A DNA stretch of 64,000 nt. It comes from Palauibacter sp022826685. GTDB lineage: Bacteria > Gemmatimonadota > Gemmatimonadetes > Palauibacterales > Palauibacteraceae. Below the pieces are notes generated by a model, which saw nothing but the letters and a program-made list of their open reading frames with translations, was not told where the DNA came from and ran no database searches. Both the position numbers and the translations under genes were made by a program. The DNA lies in the NCBI RefSeq assembly GCF_965221685.1, contig NZ_OZ244907.1; one strand, written 5' to 3'. Of the stretch, positions 9,501 through 18,172 are shown piece by piece. Numbering within the stretch: the stretch's first letter is position 1; every line of letters starts with the position of its first letter.

Positions 9501-9655
9501 CACGCATCCTCCCCGCCCCGACTGCCAACGAGGGCGCCGTCTCGCCAGACCGGCACGATCTCGAGATCATCCAGCCGCTCTACAAGATGACCCGTGCACC
9601 ACGCGTCGTCCATGCTCATGCGCCCCCACCGCCCGGCGCACACGATCGCGCTCAC
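9500..9655 (-). CDS. 51-aa ORF with a ComB-like motif, possible gene remnant
   Basis: A GTG at 9655, 13 bases after the accC stop, opens a 51-codon frame ending exactly on the ftsK start. Residues 3-26 contain AIVCAGRWGRMSMDDAWCTG, which resembles the conserved core (CAGRxGRxSLEDxxCAG) of 2-phosphosulfolactate phosphatase ComB. The rest of that roughly 240-residue enzyme is absent, and the C-terminal half (IVPVWRDGALVG) is not recognisable as ComB. I infer either a remnant left by deletion of comB or a small protein built from that piece and kept for coupling to ftsK. Its translation is unproven. It lies in the accC-ftsK gap that would otherwise be empty. Confidence 0.45.
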   Translation of the reverse strand: MSAIVCAGRWGRMSMDDAWCTGHLVERLDDLEIVPVWRDGALVGSRGGEDA

Positions 9656-9668
9656 GGGCGACCGCCGC

Positions 9669-11012
<1,344 letters not shown>

Positions 11013-11027
11013 GGGCCCGGCCGCGGC

Positions 11028-11522
11028 TCAGTCGGGCTCGATGCGGAAGAGGAGCGCGCCGTACTCCACCGGCTCGGCGTTCTCGACCGCGATCTCCCGC
11101 ACGACGCCCGCGACGTCCGACTGCAGCTCGTTCATGAGCTTCATCGCTTCGAGGATGCAGAGCGTCTGGCCGGCCTCCACCCGGTCCCCCACGGATACGA
11201 AGGGATCGGCGTCGGCCGCCGGCGCCCGGTAGAAGGTGCCGACCATGGGAGAGAGCACCTCGAACAGCCCGGACGCGGGCGCCGCCTCGGCCGGTGGCGA
11301 GTCGGGCGCCGCGGCCGGCGTCTGCGCGACCTCCACGCTGCCGACCGCCGCCGCGGGCACGGCCGCAGCGGGCACGGCCGCCGCAGGCGCCACGCGCGGA
11401 GATTTCCTGATCCTGACACGGGTCGGGTCTCCCGTGTCCGAACCCACAAGCTCGATGTCGAGGCCGTCCACACCCGAGTCCTCGACCAACTCGATGAGTC
11501 CCTTCAGCCAATCCAGGTCCAT
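11028..11522 (-). CDS. accB: Biotin carboxyl carrier protein of acetyl-CoA carboxylase
   Basis: 164 aa. The N-terminal helical part is followed by an Ala/Pro-rich linker (about residues 45-85) and a biotinyl domain with the target lysine in EAMKLMNE. The FxxxSPMVGTFY motif (SPMVGTFYRAP) is also clear. BirA would biotinylate the lysine, and AccC then carboxylates the biotin. The ATG lies two bases after the efp stop. The efp-accB-accC order is common in bacteria. Confidence 0.95.
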   Translation of the reverse strand: MDLDWLKGLIELVEDSGVDGLDIELVGSDTGDPTRVRIRKSPRVAPAAAVPAAAVPAAAVGSVEVAQTPAAAPDSPPAEAAPASGLFEVLSPMVGTFYRAPAADADPFVSVGDRVEAGQTLCILEAMKLMNELQSDVAGVVREIAVENAEPVEYGALLFRIEPD

Positions 11523-11524
11523 GG

Positions 11525-12088
11525 TCAGGTCACCCGCGTGATGTACTTGTTTTCCGTCCTGTCGACGCGCACCACGTCGCCGGTCTCGAGGAAAAGCGGC
11601 ACCTGGATCACGGCGCCGGCCGCCAGCCGGGCCGGCTTCGTTCCGCCCTGGGCCGTGTCCCCCCGCACCCCGGGGTCCGTCTCGACGATCTCCAACTCGA
11701 CGAACTGCGGCAGTTCGATCGCGAGCACGACGCCGTCACGGTTGAGGCTCTGACACTCCATGTTCTCCTCCAGATACTGGAGCTGGTCCTCTCCGATCTG
11801 GTCTCCCGACATCGGAATCTGTTCGAAGGTTTCCATGTTCATGAAGTAGTAGAGGTGACCGTCCGTGTACGTGTACTGTACGGGTCGCCGTTCCAGACGC
11901 ACTTCCCTGACCTTCTCGCCGGCGCGGAAGGTCTTGTCGATCACTCCTCCCTCCATCACGTCCTTGAGTTTCGTGCGGACGAAGGCTCCGCCCTTTCCCG
12001 GCTTGACGTGCTGGAAGTAGGTGATCGAGTAGAGGGTGCCGTTGAGTTCGATCACCATCCCCCGACGAAAATCCGAAGTATCTGCCAT
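11525..12088 (-). CDS. efp: Elongation factor P
   Basis: Translation factor that relieves ribosome stalling at polyproline stretches, of which this window encodes several (the pal proline run, tolA). At 187 aa it has the three beta-barrel domains. The tip of domain I reads HVKPGKGGAF, so the residue at the modification site is a lysine. No epmA/epmB or other modification gene is in the window. The ATG at 12088 begins MADTSDFRRG and lies 20 bases after the M24 peptidase stop. Confidence 0.96.
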   Translation of the reverse strand: MADTSDFRRGMVIELNGTLYSITYFQHVKPGKGGAFVRTKLKDVMEGGVIDKTFRAGEKVREVRLERRPVQYTYTDGHLYYFMNMETFEQIPMSGDQIGEDQLQYLEENMECQSLNRDGVVLAIELPQFVELEIVETDPGVRGDTAQGGTKPARLAAGAVIQVPLFLETGDVVRVDRTENKYITRVT

Positions 12089-12108
12089 GGTATCTGCCAG
12101 GTATCCTG

Positions 12109-13194
12109 CTAGAGCCGGACGAGGGTGCGTGGAAGGCGGGTCAGCGTGCGGGCACCGGCCTCCCCGATCCGCACATCGTCCTCGATGCGCACGCCGCCGC
12201 GTCCGGGAAGATACAAGCCCGGTTCCACTGTCACCACGTTTCCCCGCTCGAGGACATCATCGGAGCAGGACGAGAGGCTTGGGCCCTCGTGCACGTCGAG
12301 TCCGATCCCGTGTCCCGTGCTGTGACCGAAGAAGCCGTCCATGTCGTGGCGTGCGAACGTCTCCCGCACGGCCTCGTCCACCTCCCGGCACGCGACCCCG
12401 TCGCCGATCACCTCGCGCGCTTTCGTCTGGGCTTCGAGCACCTGCTCGTGAAGCGTCGCCTGCCAGGGCTCGGGCGTCCCCCGCACGAAGGTGCGCGTGA
12501 GATCGCTGCAGTAGCCGTCCACGCGGGCGCCGAAGTCGATGAGGAGGAGATCCCCGGGCTCGACGCGTCGGTCCGTGGGTGTCGCGTGGGGAAGCGCGGA
12601 GCGTTCTCCCGCCGCGACGATCGGGTCGAACGGGAGCGGATCCGAGCCTCCGCGGCGGAGTTCCATCTCGAGCGCGGTCGCGATCTCGCGTTCGGTCGGT
12701 GAGGCGGACCAATCCATGGTCGACAGCAACCGGTTGAACGCACCTTCCGCCACCGCAATCGCCCGTTCGATGGCATCGACTTCGTCGGCGGTCTTCACCT
12801 GCCGCAACGTCCGGATGAGGTTGCGGAGCGGGACGAAGGCGATATCGGGGAGCATGCCGCGGAGAGACTCGTAGTCGGCGACCGTGAGCCCCTCGGCCTC
12901 GAACGCGATGGGGCCCGCGGCGTCCGCCGCCACTTCGGCGACGCCGCGGATCCACCCCTCGCGGCTGATGTGGGTGCGGATCGAATCCGCCACCTCGATG
13001 TCGACCTGCTCCTCGTAGCGAAAGTCCGTGACGAGCACCGGCGGACTCTCGAGGGGGATCCACAGAGCCCCGGCGGAGCCCGTGAACCCGCTGAGGTAAC
13101 GGACGCTGGATCGGGCGGTCACGAGGACCGATCGGCGATCGGCGGCCCTCGTCGTCGCTTCAAGCCGCAGGCGCCGGGCACCCGGCGGCGTCAC
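12109..13194 (-). CDS. M24-family Xaa-Pro peptidase (aminopeptidase P/prolidase type)
   Basis: Cytosolic dinuclear-metal peptidase that removes residues ahead of proline. An N-terminal creatinase-like domain (SSVRYLSGFTGSAGALW) is followed by a pita-bread domain with all metal ligands visible: two Asp in LIDFGARVDGYCSDLTRTF, His in GHSTGHGIGLDVHEGP, Glu in VTVEPGLYLPG and Glu in GVRIEDDV. The GTG start at 13194 overlaps the aroQ stop (GTGA), giving 361 aa. The frame is open further upstream but there it only shadows aroQ. The aroQ-M24-efp order is a well-known conserved neighbourhood, which supports the call. Confidence 0.93.
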   Translation of the reverse strand: MTPPGARRLRLEATTRAADRRSVLVTARSSVRYLSGFTGSAGALWIPLESPPVLVTDFRYEEQVDIEVADSIRTHISREGWIRGVAEVAADAAGPIAFEAEGLTVADYESLRGMLPDIAFVPLRNLIRTLRQVKTADEVDAIERAIAVAEGAFNRLLSTMDWSASPTEREIATALEMELRRGGSDPLPFDPIVAAGERSALPHATPTDRRVEPGDLLLIDFGARVDGYCSDLTRTFVRGTPEPWQATLHEQVLEAQTKAREVIGDGVACREVDEAVRETFARHDMDGFFGHSTGHGIGLDVHEGPSLSSCSDDVLERGNVVTVEPGLYLPGRGGVRIEDDVRIGEAGARTLTRLPRTLVRL

Positions 13195-13658
13195 TCCGCT
13201 TCCGCCTCGGCGCTCCCGCGGAGATGCTGGATGAGCGCCTCGAGCCCGAACAGGTAGCTGGAGACCCGGAATCCGGTGATGACGCCGATCGCGAGGTCGG
13301 AGAGGAGCGACGTGTGCCGGAACGGCTCGCGAGCGAACACGTTGGACAGGTGGACCTCGACGAAGGGACGGCCGGAGCCGGCGAGGGCGTCGCGAAGCGC
13401 CACGCTCGTGTGGGTCAGGGCCGCGGCGTTGACGAGCCACGCATCCACCGCGCCGGTGTTCGCCTGCACCCAGTCCACGATCTCGCCTTCGTCATTGGAT
13501 TGGAGAAACACGAGCGAGGCGCCGCCCGCGTCCGCGCGCTCGCGAAGGAGCGACTCGATCTCAGCCAGTGTCCGCGTTCCGTAGTGGTGAGGCTCGCGGC
13601 GCCCCAGGAGATTGAGGTTCGGTCCGTTCAACACGCCGATGCGGATGGGCTCGCGCAC
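13191..13658 (-). CDS. aroQ: Type II 3-dehydroquinate dehydratase
   Basis: Dodecameric enzyme of the shikimate pathway that converts 3-dehydroquinate to 3-dehydroshikimate. Signatures are IGVLNGPNLNLLGRREPHHYG (with the catalytic tyrosine in HHYG), FLQSNDEGEIVDWV, NAAALTHTSVALRDAL and FVEVHLSNVFAREPFRHTS. The GTG at 13658, four bases after the TPR gene stop, gives 155 aa, normal for the family. The next gene's GTG overlaps its stop. Confidence 0.95.
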   Translation of the reverse strand: MREPIRIGVLNGPNLNLLGRREPHHYGTRTLAEIESLLRERADAGGASLVFLQSNDEGEIVDWVQANTGAVDAWLVNAAALTHTSVALRDALAGSGRPFVEVHLSNVFAREPFRHTSLLSDLAIGVITGFRVSSYLFGLEALIQHLRGSAEAEAE

Positions 13659-13662
13659 GCGC

Positions 13663-14385
13663 TCAGTCCGATCCCGCGGAAGCTTCGCCGTCGAGGATTC
13701 GGCGAAGCTGCTCGCCGATCGACTCCGGGACGTCCGTGTCCGGTGCCTCCGGCGCGGGCTGAACCTCCCGGGGCTCCCTTGCGTCCTCCGCGCGGCGACG
13801 CAGCTCGGCGATCGCGGCGATGAGTTCGGCGTCGTCCGGGTTGCGGGAGAGCATCTGCTCGTACACCGCGATGGCGCGGTCGAAGAGACCCTGGCTCGCG
13901 TACAGTCCGGCGAGCGTCGAGGTCTCGATGCCCTTCGTCGGGACGGCTGCGGGGCCCGTCGCGTCGCCTTTCGGCGCGGGACGCGCATCGGCTTCATCGT
14001 TCCGCCACGTCTCCTCGAGTGCCTCCAGCCAGTCGTCGGTCGAGGCGGCGGCGCCCGAGGAACCATCCGCCTTCGTCTCGACGCGCTCGACGCCCAGCGC
14101 GATGCAGGCGAGCGGGTTCGCCGGATCGAGCGTGAGGATGTGCTCGAACTCGATCCGCGCGGCCTCCTCGTCACCGAGTTCAAGCAGCACGCGGGCGTGG
14201 AGCAGGCGCGCGTCCAGATAGTACGGGTGTTCCCTCAGGCCATCCCGGATCACGCTCAGGGCGCGTTCGCGCTCCCCCGCTTGCCGGTAGAGGTCGGCGA
14301 GGCGCGCGAACGTGTGGGTCCGCGGCTCCGATTCTCCGCGGCGCGTGAGTTGTTCGATCTCCACGGTCTGGTCGTCGGCGGCCAC
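13663..14385 (-). CDS. Tetratricopeptide-repeat protein, first gene of the aroQ-efp-acc-ftsK operon
   Basis: About 240 aa of helical repeats: THTFARLADLYRQAGERERA and YYLDARLLHARVLLELGDEE in the first half, ETSTLAGLYASQGLFDRAI in the second, separated by a charged linker. The repeats suggest a protein-interaction scaffold. No signal peptide is evident, and the specific role is unknown. The start is uncertain. I chose the GTG at 14385, which falls just downstream of the promoter at 14440-14469. A TTG at 14469 is in frame but lies inside that promoter's -35 box. No clear ribosome-binding site precedes the GTG. Confidence 0.75.
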   Translation of the reverse strand: MAADDQTVEIEQLTRRGESEPRTHTFARLADLYRQAGERERALSVIRDGLREHPYYLDARLLHARVLLELGDEEAARIEFEHILTLDPANPLACIALGVERVETKADGSSGAAASTDDWLEALEETWRNDEADARPAPKGDATGPAAVPTKGIETSTLAGLYASQGLFDRAIAVYEQMLSRNPDDAELIAAIAELRRRAEDAREPREVQPAPEAPDTDVPESIGEQLRRILDGEASAGSD

Positions 14386-14439
14386 AGGCTTCGCAGGGAG
14401 AAAAGCGGCAGGTTCGGGCCTTCCGACCCAGTCCCCGGC

Positions 14440-14469
14440 AACATACCGATCGATTTTTTTGATTGTCAA
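14440..14469 (-). promoter_or_regulatory. Sigma70-type promoter for the TPR-aroQ-efp-acc-ftsK operon
   Basis: On the minus strand a perfect TTGACA (14469-14464) and TATGTT (14445-14440) are separated by 18 bases. The spacer includes a run of seven A, unusual in this GC-rich sequence. It lies about 55 bases before the GTG of the first gene and faces the gap between divergent transcripts. Confidence 0.6.
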
Positions 14470-14507
14470 CGAACGTCGCCGAAATGCGGTGGGGCTCCCG
14501 TCTTTCG

Positions 14508-14536
14508 TTGCCCGGAACGCCGGGCCGGCATACGTT
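14508..14536 (+). promoter_or_regulatory. Possible promoter for ppiD
   Basis: TTGCCC (14508-14513) and TACGTT (14531-14536) are 17 bases apart, about 100 bases before the ATG of the plus-strand gene. The match is partial, so this is a weak call based on spacing and position. Confidence 0.3.
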
Positions 14537-14638
14537 TTCGAGCGATCACGGGTCCGGCACGTTCGGTCCCGTTTCCGGCCCAGGCGCGGCCGCGTTCGGG
14601 CGACTCGATTCAAGACGACAAGGTGGGTTCGGCGTCTC

Positions 14639-16480
14639 ATGTTCATGCGGAAGATGCGCGGCAGCGCGAGCCTCGTGATGGGCATCATGGCCGCGGCCTT
14701 CGTGGGCTGGCTGGTGTTCGACGGTATCAACGCGATGCAGGGGGGGAACCTCGGCGGGCAGATCAACCCCGTCGTGGGGCAGGTGGGGGGACAGGACATC
14801 CGCTACAACGAGTGGAACATCTTCCTCCAGAACCAGCTCGCGGTGAGCCGCGCGGCCGATCGCGGCATGACGGATGAGGACGTACGCGTCGTGACCGAAC
14901 GGGCCTGGGAGAGCCTGATCAGCGCGACGCTGATTCAGGCGGAACTGGACCGGCTCGGGGTCAGCGTCTCCGACGCGGAGGTGCGCCAGGCATTCTTTAC
15001 GCAACCACCGCAGGAGATGTTGAGCTATCCCGGGTTCCAGACGGACGGGCAGTTCGACATCGACAAGTACCGCCGGTTCTTCACGGACCCCGCGACGGAT
15101 GAGACGCAGCTGTTGCAGATCGAGGGTTACTACCGCTCCATCCTTCCGCGCGCGAAGCTGCAGACGCTCGTCCAGAGCGGCATCTACGTGTCCGAGGAGG
15201 AAGCGTGGCGATTCTATCGGGACACGAACGAGCGGGCCCGCGTCCGATTCGTGCGGGTCGACCCGGCCCTGACCGTGGAGGACTCCGAGGTTTCCGTTTC
15301 GGAGGACGAAGTCCGGCAGGTCTATGACGAGCGCGTGGATGAGCTCATCCGACCCGCCAGCGCCCGCGTGAACATGGTCAGCATCTCCCTCCGACCCTCC
15401 GTCGCCGACTCGCTCGCCGCCCGCGAACGGGCCGCCGCCCTCGCGGAGCGCGTGCGGGGGGGCGAGGATTTCGCCGAGGTGGCGATGGCGGAGTCCGCGG
15501 ATTCGATCTCCGGCGTCGATGGCGGTTTCATGGGCAAACGTCCGACGAGCGCCTTCGACCCGCGACTCGTCGAGGCCGCCGCGGACGCTCCGCTGGGAGA
15601 GGCTACGGATCCGGTCGAGACGCCGTTCGGGCTGCACGTCCTGCAGGTCGACGAGCGCACCGCGGACTCCCTGGCGCTACGCCAGATCTACGTTCCGTTC
15701 GAGATTTCCGGCGCTACCGAAGACTCGGTGTTCACGCTCCTCGACGACCTCGAGGATCTTGCGCTGCGCACGGATCTCCTGACCGCCGGCGACTCCCTTG
15801 GAGTGACGATCCGCACCGATGTGCAACTCCTGGACGGCGTGGACTTCATTCCGGGCGCCGGCCAGCTGGGAGTGGCGAGGGAGTGGGCCCTCGGCCCCGA
15901 GAGCGAGATCGGGGACCTGTCCGACTCGTTCGAGAACCCGTCGGGGTTCCATCTGCTCGAGCTTCTCGGACGGCGGGACGAGAGCACGATTCCGTTCGAG
16001 GAAGCCGGGATCGGGATTCGCGCGGAACTGCTCGTGGAGAAGAAGAAGGAAGGCGCCGCGGAACTGGCCGGCGGTCTGCTCGCCGCGGTCGCGGCGGGAA
16101 GTTCTCTCGACGAGGCGGCGGAGGAACTCGGGTGGTCGGTCGAGGAGACCGAGTTATTCCGCCGGGGCGATTTCGTCCCGGGACTCGGTCAGGGCACCGA
16201 GGCGGTCGGATTCGGATTCGGGGCCGATGTCGGCGAGCTCAGCGGCGTCCTCGACGCCGGTGATGCGGTCGTCGTCGTGGAGGTCCTGGAGCGTGAAGAG
16301 ACCACGCGGGACGGGTTCGACGAGGTCAGGGATGCCGTGCTGGGGCAATTGAGCTTCGAGCGTTCCCAGCAGTACGTGCAGAAGTGGCTGGCTGCGCTTC
16401 GCGACGACACGGTCGTTGAGGATCACCGCGCGAGGCTCCTGCTGCAGGAGGATGTCCAGCCGATGATTCCGGGCTTCTGA
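14639..16480 (+). CDS. ppiD: Membrane-anchored periplasmic peptidyl-prolyl isomerase (PpiD/SurA type)
   Basis: 613 aa. The N-terminus MFMRKMRGSAS precedes one membrane helix (LVMGIMAAAFVGWLVF, about residues 12-27). A SurA-N-like chaperone domain follows (NIFLQNQLAVSRAAD to about residue 200), then a parvulin domain at about residues 241-342 (ADSISGVDGGFMGKRP, then PFGLHVLQVDER) and a second, degenerate parvulin-like stretch. It should help outer-membrane proteins fold as they leave the Sec translocon. It is the only plus-strand gene in the first 36 kb, diverging from the TPR operon and converging on tatA. The ATG at 14645 is an equally possible start. Confidence 0.88.
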   Translation: MFMRKMRGSASLVMGIMAAAFVGWLVFDGINAMQGGNLGGQINPVVGQVGGQDIRYNEWNIFLQNQLAVSRAADRGMTDEDVRVVTERAWESLISATLIQAELDRLGVSVSDAEVRQAFFTQPPQEMLSYPGFQTDGQFDIDKYRRFFTDPATDETQLLQIEGYYRSILPRAKLQTLVQSGIYVSEEEAWRFYRDTNERARVRFVRVDPALTVEDSEVSVSEDEVRQVYDERVDELIRPASARVNMVSISLRPSVADSLAARERAAALAERVRGGEDFAEVAMAESADSISGVDGGFMGKRPTSAFDPRLVEAAADAPLGEATDPVETPFGLHVLQVDERTADSLALRQIYVPFEISGATEDSVFTLLDDLEDLALRTDLLTAGDSLGVTIRTDVQLLDGVDFIPGAGQLGVAREWALGPESEIGDLSDSFENPSGFHLLELLGRRDESTIPFEEAGIGIRAELLVEKKKEGAAELAGGLLAAVAAGSSLDEAAEELGWSVEETELFRRGDFVPGLGQGTEAVGFGFGADVGELSGVLDAGDAVVVVEVLEREETTRDGFDEVRDAVLGQLSFERSQQYVQKWLAALRDDTVVEDHRARLLLQEDVQPMIPGF

Positions 16481-16500
16481 TCCCGAGTCGCTAAAGACCC

Positions 16501-16539
16501 GCCGGGCCACTGCCCTCCGCGGGGCGGCGGTCGCCCGGC
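16501..16539. terminator. Hairpin between convergent ppiD and tatA
   Basis: GCCGGGC (16501-16507) pairs perfectly with GCCCGGC (16533-16539), with a smaller GCCC/GGGC stem inside. There is no T run. It occupies most of the 74-base space between the two stops and could serve both strands. Confidence 0.4.
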
Positions 16540-16554
16540 TCCGCCGGATCCCCG

Positions 16555-16797
16555 CTAGCTCTCCGTGTTGGCGGGGCGGGCCTGCGCGGTCTCCTGCGTG
16601 GCGGAGGCAGCGGACGGAGGCGCGGTATCCCCCGTGATCTCGGCCCGCACATCGGCCTCGACCTCCTTGATCGAGCCCTTGAATTCACGGATCCCCCGGC
16701 CAAGAGAACTCCCGATCTCGGGAAGCCGCTTCGCGCCGAAGAGGAGCAGGATAGCGAGGAATACGAGCAGCAACTCCCATGGGCTCAGACCGAACAT
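16555..16797 (-). CDS. tatA: Twin-arginine translocase subunit TatA/TatE family
   Basis: 80 aa. It has a short N-terminus (MFGLSPWELLLVFLAILLLF), the hinge FGAKRLPEIGSSLGRGIREF with the conserved Phe-Gly and an amphipathic helix, then an acidic, Ala/Thr-rich tail. TatA oligomers form the pore for folded proteins. The short length and hinge fit TatA better than TatB, and no separate tatB is seen. tatC is nearby at 21244-22041 on the same strand. A Tat substrate, the gamma-glutamyltransferase at 39812-41551, is in the window. Confidence 0.92.
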   Translation of the reverse strand: MFGLSPWELLLVFLAILLLFGAKRLPEIGSSLGRGIREFKGSIKEVEADVRAEITGDTAPPSAASATQETAQARPANTES

Positions 16798-16836
16798 CTC
16801 AAACTCCTTGGTTGTGGCTCATCTCCGGTGCCCCGG

Positions 16837-17118
16837 TCAGATAAGCGACCGGGCGAACCAGGCGACGAGCACGACCCCGACGACGCTCAACACGTTCAGG
16901 CGCAGGACGATCGGCCCCAGCGTGAATGCAAGCACCTTGAGATCGAATGCAAGCGGCTGCAGTGAAGCCGCGACCGTCGTGACAAAAAACTGCCGCGCCG
17001 CCGACGGGGGCAACGTAACCGTCGCGAGTTCCGTGAGCAGCCCCCCGAGCACGAATCCCCCCGCGATGATGAGGACCAGGCGTATCGGGGAACGATGGCG
17101 TCGGCTTCCGAAGTTCAC
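16837..17118 (-). CDS. Small membrane protein of DUF4321 type
   Basis: 93 aa with two hydrophobic segments: LVLIIAGGFVLGGLLTELA near the N-terminus and NVLSVVGVVLVAWFARSLI at the C-terminus. Between them the motif FDLKVLAFTLGPIVLRLN matches the pattern (LDLxVLxLTxGxxLxLN) I know from the DUF4321 family. Function unknown. The GTG start lies three bases after the prenyl synthase stop, and tatA follows after 39 bases. Confidence 0.7.
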   Translation of the reverse strand: MNFGSRRHRSPIRLVLIIAGGFVLGGLLTELATVTLPPSAARQFFVTTVAASLQPLAFDLKVLAFTLGPIVLRLNVLSVVGVVLVAWFARSLI

Positions 17119-17121
17119 TCG

Positions 17122-18108
17122 CTACCGCACTCTCTCGACTACGTAATCCACCGCGAGGCTCAGTGCCTCGAGGCACGGACTCGCCGGCAGGCGACGGAGC
17201 CGGTCCCGGGCCCGGTTCGCCCGCGACCGCGCTTCCTCGCGCGCCGTCTCCACGCCTCCATGCGCTTCGACGAGATCCAGGATCTCCCGCACGGCTTCGG
17301 GGGAGGGCTCCGGGTCCGCGAAGAGTCCTTCGACAGCGCGTCGCTCCCCCCACTCCATCTTGGGCAGGGCGGCGATCAGGGGCAACGTTACCTTGTGTTC
17401 CTGCAGGTCCTGTCCGCGCGGCTTTCCCATCACCCGGGTCGACGACGAATAGTCGAGCAGATCGTCGACGATCTGGAACGCCATCCCCAGATGATGGCCG
17501 TACTCGCGCAGGGCGTCCCGGTATTGCGGCGCCCCCGACAGTGTCCCGAGTTCGCACGCCGCGGACATCAGGGACGCCGTCTTGTGCTCGCACAGCCTCT
17601 CGTAGTCCTCGCGGGTGAAGTCGAGGCCATCGTGGAGCACGAGTTGCCGCATCTCCCCGATCGTCATGCGGTTCGCCGTGTCGGCGAGGAGGGCGACCTG
17701 CTCGAGCCTTCCGAGCGCGACGACCTCGATGACCGCGCGCGAATACAGGTAGTCTCCCGCGATGATCGCGACCTGGTGCGTCCAGCGATGGTTGACGGTG
17801 GGCCGGCCTCTGCGCCTCGCCGAGTGATCGACCGCGTCGTCGTGCACGAGGGTCGCGACATGCAGCAGCTCGACGATGGCCCCCAGTTTCACGGCATCCG
17901 GGGAGGGCCGACCTCCGACGCCGTTTGCGAGGAGGAGCAGGGTGGGCCGCAGGAGCTTCCCGGACCGCTCAAACAGGTAGTCGCCCACCTCGTCGAGGGC
18001 TTCGAATCCCGATGGCGCCATCCCGCGGAGTTCGCACTCGACGGCAAGGAGCCGGTCCGCTACGGGCAGGCGGACTTGTTCCAGGTCGATGGCGATGGTC
18101 GGGAGCAT
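17122..18108 (-). CDS. Polyprenyl (octaprenyl-type) diphosphate synthase
   Basis: Trans-isoprenyl diphosphate synthase that elongates allylic diphosphates with isopentenyl diphosphate, probably for a quinone side chain. Both aspartate-rich motifs are visible: LVHDDAVDHS and QIVDDLLDY. Also present are GKLLRPTLLLL near the N-terminus, the Lys-Thr of EHKTASL and GKPRGQDLQEHKVTLPL. The start is uncertain. The ATG at 18108 follows AGGAGGG very closely and gives 328 aa, the usual family length. An ATG at 18144, inside the end of lptD, would add 12 residues. The product chain length cannot be read directly. Confidence 0.9.
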   Translation of the reverse strand: MLPTIAIDLEQVRLPVADRLLAVECELRGMAPSGFEALDEVGDYLFERSGKLLRPTLLLLANGVGGRPSPDAVKLGAIVELLHVATLVHDDAVDHSARRRGRPTVNHRWTHQVAIIAGDYLYSRAVIEVVALGRLEQVALLADTANRMTIGEMRQLVLHDGLDFTREDYERLCEHKTASLMSAACELGTLSGAPQYRDALREYGHHLGMAFQIVDDLLDYSSSTRVMGKPRGQDLQEHKVTLPLIAALPKMEWGERRAVEGLFADPEPSPEAVREILDLVEAHGGVETAREEARSRANRARDRLRRLPASPCLEALSLAVDYVVERVR

Positions 18109-18172
18109 ACCCTCCTCGGCGCGCGAGCGGCGCATGAAGTGCATGGGAATGTCGGAAGCCCCGAGAGGAATG

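Noticed and set aside
14464..14469. TTG start for the TPR protein at 14469
   Set aside because: It coincides with the -35 box of the operon promoter, so transcripts would start downstream of it.
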